NCBI GenBank assembly: GCA_007131555.1
Contig: SLQH01000481.1
Span: 1-6,457 of the forward strand
Direction: 5' to 3'
Length of the DNA: 6,457 bases
Origin: Planctomycetota bacterium
GTDB lineage: Bacteria > Planctomycetota > UBA11346
In this document: one piece after another, positions 1 through 6,154 of the stretch
How positions within the stretch are numbered: the first letter of the stretch is position 1
Layout of the letters: each line of letters starts with the position of its first letter
Position numbers and translations under genes: made by a program
The notes under the pieces: model-generated
The model's database searches: none
Seen by the model: the letters and a program-made list of their open reading frames with translations, nothing else
Told to the model about the DNA's origin: nothing

Positions 1-303
1 ATCGATCCCAAGGCCATTGCCGAGGCCTGCTGCCGCCAGAACTGGACCCGCAAGGCAGCCATGGTGATGGTGTGGACAGTCGTACCCTATCGCAGCGAGT
101 GGCGCTACGCCGATGCCGCCCACAAGGCCATCGCCATCGACATCGGCCATGTGGCCCAGAACCTGTACCTCGCCTGCGAGGCCTGTGACCTGGCCACCTG
201 TACCATCGCCGCCTTCGATCCCGACGCCCTCGATGACCTACTGGAGATTGACGGTCGCGACGAGTTCTCCATCTATCTGGCCCCCATCGGACACCGGGCC
301 TGA
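1..303 (+). CDS. SagB-type dehydrogenase / nitroreductase-family flavoprotein, C-terminal part
   Basis: The reading frame is open from base 1 to the TGA at 301-303, giving 100 residues, so the 5' part lies outside the window. The ATG at 61 is internal: the frame upstream of it reads on without a stop and fits the same domain. The visible part matches the end of the nitroreductase/SagB fold. It has a W-R-Y-x-D-A stretch, then the helix D-I-G-H-V-A-Q-N-L-Y-L-A, then a T-C-T-I-A-A-F-D segment with an acidic D-D-L-L-E-I-D-G stretch, ending Y-L-A-P-I-G. In SagB/ThcOx-type proteins this part forms the FMN-binding dimer. These enzymes oxidise thiazoline or oxazoline rings in peptide modification or do general NAD(P)H-dependent reductions. 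The substrate cannot be told from this fragment, and no peptide-maturation partner is visible. The family call is confident; the specific role is open. Confidence 0.85.
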   Translation: MDPKAIAEACCRQNWTRKAAMVMVWTVVPYRSEWRYADAAHKAIAIDIGHVAQNLYLACEACDLATCTIAAFDPDALDDLLEIDGRDEFSIYLAPIGHRA

Positions 304-342
304 AACACGCTGTCGGCAAACCGGATACCCGTCGACACTTGC

Positions 343-358
343 CTGGAAGCGCTTCCAG
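343..358. promoter_or_regulatory. LacI-family operator palindrome upstream of the lacI-type gene
   Basis: CTGGAAGCGCTTCCAG is a perfect 16-bp inverted repeat with a central CG step. This is the typical form of operators bound by LacI/GalR dimers, whose hinge-helix leucine inserts at a central CpG. The site ends 14 bases before the ATG at 373 of the adjacent regulator gene. A TACAAT hexamer at 366-371 that could serve as a -10 box lies just downstream, so the palindrome would sit in the -35/spacer region. A bound repressor there would block RNA polymerase, which fits autoregulation of the regulator-isomerase operon. Binding is inferred, not shown. Confidence 0.8.
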
Positions 359-372
359 TGCAGGCTACAATC

Positions 373-1371
373 ATGCCCGCAGATGTGACCATCTATGCCG
401 TGGCCGACCTGGCTGGAGTTGGCATCGCCACTGTCAGCCGGGTCATCAACGGCAGTCCTCAGGTCAGCCCCCAGACCCGAGGCCGAGTCCGGCAGGCCAT
501 CGCCGATCTGGGCTACCGTCCCAACCGGGCCGCCTGTCACCTGGCTGGCGGCCGGACCAGGCAGGCCCGCATCGCCGTACTGCTGCCCTTCTTCAGCGCC
601 CACTTCTATTTTAGTGTGACCAAGGCCCTGGCCCACGAACTGGCCGGATCACCTGCCGATCTGGCCCTCTACGACATCCGGGATCGCAGCGACAAGAACC
701 GGGTCCTCGATCGTCTGCTGGCCGAACGGGCCTGTGACGGTCTGGTGTTGGTCGGGTGCAGCATCGGCGATCAGCGTTGTGACCAGTTGGAGCGTCTCGG
801 CCTGCCGGCTGTGCTGATCGACCGCCGGCACCCCCGTCTGCCCTGGGTGACCATCGACAACGCCCGGGGTGGTCGGCTGATGGCTGAGCATCTGCGCACC
901 TGTGGCGCCCGCCGTCCCGGCATCATCGCCGGACCCGACCGGGCCGTGGCCCTGGCCGACCGGGCCGCCGCCCTTGACGCGACCCTGGGCGGGGCACCGC
1001 GTGAGACCGCTGCCGCCCTGGAGTCGGCCGCCGGAGCCGTGGCGACCCGCGAACTGCTGGAACGGCATCCCGACCTCGACGCCCTGGCCTGTGTCAACGA
1101 TGCCCTGGCTGTTGGCGCCCTGGAGGCCCTGCGCAGCATCGGCCGCCGGGTGCCGGATGAGGTCCAGGTCATCGGCTTCGATGACCAGCCGTTCATGGAC
1201 TTCATCGGCCTGACCACCATCCGCCAGCCGATGGCGACCTTCGGCCACTGGGCCGGCCGCAGCATCCTGACCATGATCACCAGGCCCGGCCAGCGCCCCG
1301 ACGACCGCCTGCTACCCATCCATCTGGTTCCCCGCCACACCACCCGCACCCCCCAGGAGCACTCCCCATGA
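373..1371 (+). CDS. LacI/GalR-family transcriptional regulator
   Basis: This is a 332-residue protein of normal length for LacI-family repressors. Residues about 6-27 form the helix-turn-helix (T-I-Y-A-V-A-D-L-A-G-V-G-I-A-T-V-S-R-V-I-N-G). Residues 45-60 carry the hinge (L-G-Y-R-P-N-R-A-A-C-H-L), with Leu57 at the DNA-inserting position. The rest is the periplasmic-binding-protein-like sensor fold. It has D-G-L-V-L-V at 122-127, V-N-D-A-L-A-V-G-A-L-E-A-L at 241-253 and R-V-P-D-E-V-Q-V-I-G-F-D-D at 259-271, all family hallmarks. It probably represses its own operon until a sugar or sugar phosphate binds; the ligand is unknown. Three starts are possible. GTG 358 overlaps the operator. ATG 373 has a weak AGG 8 bases upstream and is chosen. 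GTG 385 gives a very family-like N-terminus. The stop overlaps the next gene's start (ATGA). Confidence 0.92.
   Translation: MPADVTIYAVADLAGVGIATVSRVINGSPQVSPQTRGRVRQAIADLGYRPNRAACHLAGGRTRQARIAVLLPFFSAHFYFSVTKALAHELAGSPADLALYDIRDRSDKNRVLDRLLAERACDGLVLVGCSIGDQRCDQLERLGLPAVLIDRRHPRLPWVTIDNARGGRLMAEHLRTCGARRPGIIAGPDRAVALADRAAALDATLGGAPRETAAALESAAGAVATRELLERHPDLDALACVNDALAVGALEALRSIGRRVPDEVQVIGFDDQPFMDFIGLTTIRQPMATFGHWAGRSILTMITRPGQRPDDRLLPIHLVPRHTTRTPQEHSP
1355..1359 (+). promoter_or_regulatory. Ribosome binding site of the isomerase gene
   Basis: AGGAG lies 8 bases before the ATG at 1368, inside the last codons of the regulator gene. Together with the ATGA stop/start overlap it indicates translation from one polycistronic message. 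Confidence 0.75.
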
Positions 1372-2270
1372 CCAGCCCCGACATCCGTATCGGCACCCTC
1401 ATCAACGGCAACGATGCGACCGGATCCTATCTGCGTCAGATCCTGCCCCATGGTTTCGAGTCCTTCGAACTCTGCTTCGGCTGGGGGACGGATTGCCGCA
1501 ACTGGGACCTCGACCGGCTGGCAGCAGATATCGCCGCCGCCCTCGACGGCCACGATGCCGTGATCTCGACCGTCGGCTTCTACGGCAACCCCCTGCTCGA
1601 CGACACCGACGGTGAGGTGGCCCGCACCAGCATCGCCACCCTGATCGACCGGGCCGCCGACTTCGGCGCCACCTGCCTCTGCGGCTTCACCGGAGCTCTG
1701 AGCGACCGCTCACTGCCCGACAACCGTGAGCGCTTCATCGAGGTCTGGCGGCCCCTGGCCGAACGGGCCGGGGAACGTGGCATCAGCATCGGTTTCGAGA
1801 ATTGCAGCATGGGCGGCAGTTGGAAGACCCCCCGCTACAACCTGGCCATCTGTCCCCGGGCCTGGGAGATCCTGTTCGAAGCCATCCCCCTCTCCAACCT
1901 GGGCCTGGAATGGGAGCCCTGCCACCAGATGGTCCAACTGGCCGACCCCATGCCCCAACTGCGCGAGTGGGTGTCACGCATCGTCCATGTCCACGGCAAG
2001 GACGCCTCCGTACACTGGGACGTGGTCACACGCCACGGCATCCACAGCGGCCTGCCCTATGCGTATCATCGCACCCCCGGCTTCGGTGACAGCAACTGGA
2101 CCGACATCATCAGCGCCCTGCGCAGCGGCGGCTTCAAGGGCTCGATCGACATCGAGGGCTGGCATGACCCGGTCTATCGGGGCGAACTGGAGATGACCGG
2201 ACAGGTCCACGGCCTACGCTACCTGCAAGGCTGCCGGGGCAGCTTCGTCGCCAATCCGGTTGAAGAGTAG
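1368..2270 (+). CDS. Sugar phosphate isomerase/epimerase-like TIM-barrel protein
   Basis: This is a 300-residue protein of the xylose-isomerase-like TIM-barrel (AP endonuclease 2) superfamily, which usually isomerises or epimerises sugars using a divalent metal. Likely metal and catalytic positions at strand ends are Glu144 (I-G-F-E-N-C), Glu181/Glu183/His186 (L-E-W-E-P-C-H), His207/His209 with Asp211 (H-V-H-G-K-D) and Glu263/His266 (D-I-E-G-W-H). The segment F-G-D-S-N-W-T-D-I-I-S-A-L-R-S-G-G-F before the last strand is typical of the family. No signal peptide is seen, so it is probably cytoplasmic. The start is fixed by the ATGA overlap with the LacI-type gene and by the AGGAG upstream. The pairing implies it is controlled by that regulator and acts on the same sugar. 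The substrate cannot be predicted, and dehydratase or epimerase activity is also possible in this fold. Confidence 0.88.
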   Translation: MTSPDIRIGTLINGNDATGSYLRQILPHGFESFELCFGWGTDCRNWDLDRLAADIAAALDGHDAVISTVGFYGNPLLDDTDGEVARTSIATLIDRAADFGATCLCGFTGALSDRSLPDNRERFIEVWRPLAERAGERGISIGFENCSMGGSWKTPRYNLAICPRAWEILFEAIPLSNLGLEWEPCHQMVQLADPMPQLREWVSRIVHVHGKDASVHWDVVTRHGIHSGLPYAYHRTPGFGDSNWTDIISALRSGGFKGSIDIEGWHDPVYRGELEMTGQVHGLRYLQGCRGSFVANPVEE

Positions 2271-2289
2271 CGGCGGCCTGAAGCCGCTA
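2268..2289. terminator. Hairpin at the convergent junction, possible terminator
   Basis: TAGCGGC (2268-2274) pairs perfectly with GCCGCTA (2283-2289) around an 8-base loop. The stem begins in the stop codon of the isomerase gene and lies 3 bases from the stop of the convergent M23-like gene. No T-run follows on either strand, so it is not a classic intrinsic terminator. Its position between two converging genes still fits a role in transcription ending or mRNA 3'-end protection. A second inverted repeat, TGGCGC-TT-GCGCCA at 2299-2312, lies within the last codons of the minus-strand gene. Confidence 0.35.
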
Positions 2290-2292
2290 CCA

Positions 2293-3201
2293 TCAGGCTG
2301 GCGCTTGCGCCACCGCCTCGGCCCGGTCGCGGTACATCTGGCGGAACAGCAGCCAGGGGTCGAGCCAGACCGGCTGGTCGCTGCCTGGTTCGATGATCGC
2401 CCACTTGAAATGGCTGTGCTCGTGGCTGCCGGTCAGGACCCCGGCGCTGATGGCGTAGGGGAATCCGGCAGGGATCGGGGCGTCGAGCGGGCGCAGCAGA
2501 CGGATGAGGTGATGGCTCTGCAACTGCCAGGTGCTGCCGTCCTCCCAGTCGTGGAAGCCACGCCAGCGGTTGTTGTTGTCGCCCCGGTCGCGATGGGCGA
2601 ACCAGGCGTGGCGATCGATCGCCAGCGGGGTCCACAGGGTGGTGCCGGCAGGATGGTTGATGTCCAGACCGCCATGGGCATCGGCCCCGAAATAGGGGCC
2701 CAGCCAGCAGTCCTGGCCATCGTAGCAGTCCCGTTCGATGCGCAGGCCGTCAGCGGGCAGGGGACACCAGGGGTGGAGCAGGGTCGGGCAGATCCGGCAG
2801 CGGGCGTCATGGACGGCGAAGACCGCATCATGCCGGGGGGCACAGCCGCCATGGTTGTCGTTGAGGAACCGGAACAGGTCGGCGCAGACATCAAACCACA
2901 GCCACAGGTCGCCGATGACGTAGGGCTCGGCGAAGCTGCGCTGGTTGCCGATCCAGCGCACCACCTCGACATGGTCGCCATCGATGCGCAGGTTGGCGTG
3001 CATGCGCAGGACGCTGTGGGCTCCCGGATGGCCCTGGAGCGGGGTGGTCCGCTCCAGGGTGCTGCTGTGGATGCAGGCCTTGGTCGAGACCAGCTCGATG
3101 CGGGTCGTCCGACCATCGGCCAGGACCAGCTCGACACTGTCGCCATGGTCCAGTTCCAGGGCCTGAAGGGTGGAACGGATCCGACGTTCGTGATGAGCCA
3201 T
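2293..3201 (-). CDS. M23/LytM-like metallopeptidase-domain protein, function unknown
   Basis: This is a 302-residue protein. Residues about 172-285 resemble a LytM/M23 zinc peptidase domain: H-G-G-L-D (His176, Asp180) gives the HxxxD motif. It is followed by P-A-G-T-T-L-W-T-P, then H-H-L at 230-232, P-I-P-A-G at 242-246, and A-G-V-L-T-G-S-H-E-H-S-H-F-K-W with the HxH pair His262/His264. A late D-P-W-L-L also fits. The N-terminal half is of a type I do not recognise: a small beta-like segment (15-40), then a Trp- and Cys-rich region (Cys106, 120, 135, 138, 146, 159, 165). No signal peptide or membrane segment is visible, which is odd because M23 enzymes normally cut peptidoglycan outside the cytoplasm. 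The frame is open upstream to an ATG at 3348, but that would overlap the transketolase. The ATG at 3201 has GGGGAG just upstream and sits 17 bases after the transketolase stop, indicating co-transcription. Peptidase activity is inferred. Confidence 0.75.
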   Translation of the reverse strand: MAHHERRIRSTLQALELDHGDSVELVLADGRTTRIELVSTKACIHSSTLERTTPLQGHPGAHSVLRMHANLRIDGDHVEVVRWIGNQRSFAEPYVIGDLWLWFDVCADLFRFLNDNHGGCAPRHDAVFAVHDARCRICPTLLHPWCPLPADGLRIERDCYDGQDCWLGPYFGADAHGGLDINHPAGTTLWTPLAIDRHAWFAHRDRGDNNNRWRGFHDWEDGSTWQLQSHHLIRLLRPLDAPIPAGFPYAISAGVLTGSHEHSHFKWAIIEPGSDQPVWLDPWLLFRQMYRDRAEAVAQAPA

Positions 3202-3205
3202 CAGT

Positions 3206-3211
3206 CTCCCC
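3206..3211 (-). promoter_or_regulatory. Ribosome binding site fixing the start of the M23-like gene
   Basis: Read on the minus strand, GGGGAG precedes the ATG at 3201-3199 by 4 bases. It fills the 17-base gap after the transketolase stop. It decides for the 302-residue start over the longer open frame, which would run 130 bases into the transketolase gene. Confidence 0.7.
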
Positions 3212-3218
3212 TGTGAGA

Positions 3219-5282
3219 TCAGGCCACCGCCGTCTGGGCGGCACTGACGATGCCCTGGGGGCCGATGCCGTAGCGGTCGTACAGTTCCAGGGCCATGTAG
3301 GCGCTCTGGCCGAAATGGCCGGGGACGCCAAGGATGCGCGGCCGGCAAGCCACGCCCTGGTCGGCCAGGGTGGCGACCAGGATGCTGCCGGCCCCGCCCA
3401 GGCGCTGGTGGTCCTCGACCGTGATCAGGCGGCCGTCACAGCGGGCCAGGGCGGCGGCATGGGTGGCGACATCGGGATGGTTGGGGGTGGCGTTCTGGAG
3501 GACGATGGCCCCGATGCCCTGCCCGGCCAGGGTCTGGGCGGCGGCCAGGGCGAAGTGGGCCATGTAGCCCACGGCGCTGATCACCACGCTACGCGGGTGG
3601 TCGGCGCTGGTGTCGACCAGGGTCATGGCCGTGCCCCAGGCGTAGTCCTGGCCTTCAGGACGAATGGTCACCGGGAAGTTCTCGCGGCCGCAGAAGAACA
3701 GGACCGAATCCGGCAGTTCGCCGGCCAGACGCTGCTCGGCAAAGCGGCGGATGGCGGTCTCCATGGCCCACTCGGCCTCCTCGGCGGTGGCCGGGCAGTA
3801 GTGGCTCAGGTGGGGGATGGCGGCGGTGGCGGCGATGTAGTACAGGCCCTGATGCGAGGCCCCGTCGGCAGCATCCTGGAAGCCGCAATGGCTGAACACC
3901 GCCAGCACCGGGGCCTGGCTGAGGGAGGCCATGCACAGGGGCAGGTTGCCCTTGGTGACCCCGAACTGGACGAAGGTGTCGGCCACCGGGACGAAGCCCT
4001 GCTTGGAGAAGCCGGCCGCCACTGACACCATGTTGGCCTCGGCGATGCCGACATCGATGCTGAACTGGGGATAGGCGGCGGTGAACGGCGCCACGCCGGT
4101 GGAACCGGCCAGGTCGGCACTGATGGCCACCACCGGCAAGCCCTCATCGGCACAACGCTGCATGGCCTTGGGGAAGCCGGCCTGGACCTTGTCCTTCTTG
4201 ACCGCTCCGGGTGCGGCCGGTTTGGCAGCGGCGGCCTTGGCAGCGGCCTCGGCCTCCAGTTCCTTGATCCAGTCGTCGAACAGGGGATCGGTGATCGGAC
4301 CGCCGTTGATCTCCTCGGCGAAGGCCCGCACCTGGCTGCCATCCTTGAGCGGATAGCCATGGCCGCCGGAGGACGACTGCTCGGTGCTCTTGACCCCGTA
4401 GCCCTTGACGGTCTTGACCCACAGGGCCACCGGCCGCCCCTCACGAGCGGCGGCGACCGCCGTCTCCAGGGCCGTGAACAGGGCCTGGACATCATGGCCG
4501 TCAGCCACCGGCACCACCTGCCAGCCGAGATCGTCCAGGGCGGCGAAACTCGGTTGCATAGTGAAGGACTGCTCGTCGATGCGGCCCGAGAGCTTGGTGT
4601 TGTTGTCGCTGATCACCAGGACGAAGGGGTTGATCATGGCCTTGGCGGCAAAGCCGGGGATGGCAGCCACGGCCTCCTTGGCCTCGCCTTCCATCATCGC
4701 CCCGTCGCTGATCACGCACAGGCTGACCCGGTCATTGCCGGCCACCCGGTCGGCCATGGCCATGCCCTGGGCGATCGGCAGGCCGCTGCCCAGAGGACCA
4801 TTGGAGACGCAGATGCCCTCGGGGAAGAGATGGCCCTCGCCATGACCGCTGAGCTTGCTGCTGATCGAGCGGAAGCCCTTGAGGTCGGCAAAGTCCAGCC
4901 CAGCGTAGCCATAGTTGGCCTTGAGGGCATAGAGGCCGTTTTCGGCGTGACCGGCATCGTTGACGAAGTTGAAGGCCTGACGCCAGTCGGGCACGGCGAA
5001 CAGCAGGCCGTGGATGGCGGCCATCATGTCGGCATAGGCGGCGGGGCCGCCCCAGTGGCAGGCGGCACCACCGTGAACGGCGTTCATGTCCATCAAGGCC
5101 ACCGCCAGGCGGGTGATCCGAGGATCGGCCACGGTGATGCTCTGGCCATCTTGGGCCTTCACGGTCACGCCGTAGCGCGGGGCACCCGCCGGATTGCCGG
5201 CCAACACTGTTGGGTAGGCCAGACCAGGACGATGGCGATGCTGGGGATCAACGGCAGCGGCTTGCGGGGCTTCGGCTCCCAT
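3219..5282 (-). CDS. Transketolase (divergent, full-length)
   Basis: This 687-residue protein has the three-domain length of transketolase, a thiamine-diphosphate enzyme that moves two-carbon units between sugar phosphates in the pentose phosphate pathway. Visible in order: D-A-G-H-A-E-N-G-L-Y (108-118), G-H-G-E-G-H then G-P-L-G-S-G-L-P-I-A-Q-G-M-A (162-175), and the cofactor/metal motif S-D-G (192-194) to D-N-N (226-228). Next come G-H-G-Y-P-L (307-312), catalytic Glu415 in V-G-I-A-E-A-N, G-R-E-N-F-P (532-537) and E-D-H-Q-R-L-G-G-A-G-S near the C-terminus. Oddities: the usual GDG is SDG, the usual S-G-H-P-G segment reads V-H-G-G-A-A-C-H-W-G-G (69-79), and an Ala/Lys/Pro-rich linker (about 343-365) joins the PP and Pyr domains. 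The ATG at 5282 is chosen over 5327 because AAGGAG lies 7 bases upstream. It leads an operon with the M23-like gene. A related two-carbon transferase is the alternative. Confidence 0.9.
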   Translation of the reverse strand: MGAEAPQAAAVDPQHRHRPGLAYPTVLAGNPAGAPRYGVTVKAQDGQSITVADPRITRLAVALMDMNAVHGGAACHWGGPAAYADMMAAIHGLLFAVPDWRQAFNFVNDAGHAENGLYALKANYGYAGLDFADLKGFRSISSKLSGHGEGHLFPEGICVSNGPLGSGLPIAQGMAMADRVAGNDRVSLCVISDGAMMEGEAKEAVAAIPGFAAKAMINPFVLVISDNNTKLSGRIDEQSFTMQPSFAALDDLGWQVVPVADGHDVQALFTALETAVAAAREGRPVALWVKTVKGYGVKSTEQSSSGGHGYPLKDGSQVRAFAEEINGGPITDPLFDDWIKELEAEAAAKAAAAKPAAPGAVKKDKVQAGFPKAMQRCADEGLPVVAISADLAGSTGVAPFTAAYPQFSIDVGIAEANMVSVAAGFSKQGFVPVADTFVQFGVTKGNLPLCMASLSQAPVLAVFSHCGFQDAADGASHQGLYYIAATAAIPHLSHYCPATAEEAEWAMETAIRRFAEQRLAGELPDSVLFFCGRENFPVTIRPEGQDYAWGTAMTLVDTSADHPRSVVISAVGYMAHFALAAAQTLAGQGIGAIVLQNATPNHPDVATHAAALARCDGRLITVEDHQRLGGAGSILVATLADQGVACRPRILGVPGHFGQSAYMALELYDRYGIGPQGIVSAAQTAVA

Positions 5283-5289
5283 GGACAGA

Positions 5290-5295
5290 CTCCTT
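5290..5295 (-). promoter_or_regulatory. Ribosome binding site fixing the transketolase start
   Basis: AAGGAG on the minus strand, 7 bases before the ATG at 5282-5280, is a near-perfect Shine-Dalgarno. It shows that the 15 extra in-frame residues from the ATG at 5327 are not part of the protein. Confidence 0.85.
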
Positions 5296-5420
5296 GCAGG
5301 GATTGCGGGACACGATGACCGCTCCACACACGACAGACGAACGGTCTTGGCGAGCCACTATGGCGGACCTGATCGGCAGGCAAGCGTGCATCGCCAGGCC
5401 CGACATCAGTCACTCGCCGG

Positions 5421-5448
5421 TTGACTGTCACAACCTGCTTTCTAACAT
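5421..5448 (+). promoter_or_regulatory. Candidate sigma-70-type promoter of the V-ATPase operon
   Basis: TTGACT (5421-5426, 5 of 6 to TTGACA) is followed after 16 bases by TAACAT (5443-5448, 4 of 6 to TATAAT). This is in the most AT-rich part of the divergent intergenic region, and the predicted leader to the GTG at 5503 is about 50 bases. A small inverted repeat, GGTTG-N7-CAACC (5419-5435), overlaps the -35 box. The call rests on consensus matching only. Confidence 0.4.
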
Positions 5449-5490
5449 GCTTAAAACAGTGATTCTTGCAGTGCTGTACCGAATTCAGTC

Positions 5491-5496
5491 GAGGAG
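5491..5496 (+). promoter_or_regulatory. Ribosome binding site supporting the GTG start of subunit E
   Basis: GAGGAG lies 6 bases before the GTG at 5503. No ATG is available near the N-terminus, so this site decides for the GTG start. Confidence 0.8.
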
Positions 5497-5502
5497 CCTA
5501 GC

Positions 5503-6117
5503 GTGACCGATACCATCGAATCATTCGTCTCCCGCCTGCGCAGCGAAGGCGTCGACGCCGGCCAGGCCGAAGCCGAACGGCTGATCGCCAGCGCCAAGGA
5601 CCAGGCCAAGGAGATCTTGGCCAAGGCCACGCAAGAAGCCGAATCGATCCGCACCGCCGCCACTGATGAGGCGCAACAGACCCTGACCAAGGCCAAGGCC
5701 GATCTTGATCTGGCCGTGCGCGACACCATCGCTCGGTTGCGGGCCCACCTGGGAGCGATCCTGGGTGATCTGCTGACCAAGGGCAGCGATCAGACCCTGG
5801 GCGATGCCACGGTCCTGGCTGAAGCCGTCACTGCCATCATCAGTGCCCATGCCACGGCGGCAGCCGAAGGGCGGATGACGGTCACCGTCCCCGAGGCCCT
5901 GCACCAGAAGGTGGCCAGCGCAGCCATGGCCTCCCTGGCCAAGTCGGTGGCCGATGGTGCCCTCAGCGAAAGCCTGATCAGCGGTGGCCTGAGCCACAAC
6001 GGCTTCGCCTACCGGGTCGATGGGGCCACGGTCGAGGTCGACGCCGCCTCGGTGGTCGAACACCTGCGCGACATGGTCAACCCGATGTTGCGCGAGGCCC
6101 TTGACCGCGCCTCCTGA
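5503..6117 (+). CDS. V/A-type ATPase subunit E (peripheral stalk)
   Basis: This 204-residue protein has the size and layout of the V/A-ATPase E subunit. A charged, Ala/Glu/Lys-rich helix runs over about residues 15-75 (A-E-A-E-R-L-I-A-S-A-K-D-Q-A-K-E-I-L and similar), as expected for the stalk coiled coil paired with a partner helix. A mixed globular C-terminal domain of about 110 residues follows and would cap the catalytic A3B3 head. The subunit links the rotary catalytic head to the membrane sector of an enzyme that makes ATP or pumps H+ or Na+. It starts with GTG behind a GAGGAG site and is the first gene of the operon after the divergent intergenic region. Only 37 bases separate it from the next gene, which is DUF2764-like and supports the identification. 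E subunits are weakly conserved, so the call leans on architecture plus context. An F-type b or FliH-like stalk protein is the less likely alternative. Confidence 0.82.
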   Translation: MTDTIESFVSRLRSEGVDAGQAEAERLIASAKDQAKEILAKATQEAESIRTAATDEAQQTLTKAKADLDLAVRDTIARLRAHLGAILGDLLTKGSDQTLGDATVLAEAVTAIISAHATAAAEGRMTVTVPEALHQKVASAAMASLAKSVADGALSESLISGGLSHNGFAYRVDGATVEVDAASVVEHLRDMVNPMLREALDRAS

Positions 6118-6154
6118 TCCACGCCATCCCCCTCCATCTTCCATCAAGGCATCC

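Noticed and set aside
649..1553. Minus-strand open frames opposite the LacI-type gene
   Set aside because: They are antisense to a clear LacI-family protein and no motif is recognised in them.
2260..3216. Long plus-strand open frame (318 codons) opposite the M23-like gene
   Set aside because: It is a GC-rich mirror of the minus-strand gene. Its product is low-complexity Gly/Ala/Val/Gln with no recognisable motif, whereas the minus strand has M23 motifs and a ribosome site.
3202..3348. 49-residue N-terminal extension of the M23-like protein
   Set aside because: It would overlap the transketolase gene by 130 bases and is Pro/Arg-rich shadow sequence. A ribosome site directly before the ATG at 3201 is decisive.
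3213..4025. Plus-strand open frame (270 codons) opposite the transketolase C-terminal half
   Set aside because: Gly/Ala/Asp-rich shadow frame with no family features.
4359..5318. Long plus-strand open frame (319 codons) opposite the transketolase
   Set aside because: It is antisense to clear transketolase motifs, its composition is typical of a GC-rich shadow frame, and no domain is recognised.
5283..5327. 15-residue N-terminal extension of the transketolase
   Set aside because: A strong AAGGAG with 7-base spacing supports the ATG at 5282, and the extension has no ribosome site of its own.
5357..5383. Possible minus-strand promoter for the transketolase (TTGCCT, 15-base spacer, CATAGT)
   Set aside because: Only 4 of 6 matches in each box and a short spacer; not better than chance in this sequence.
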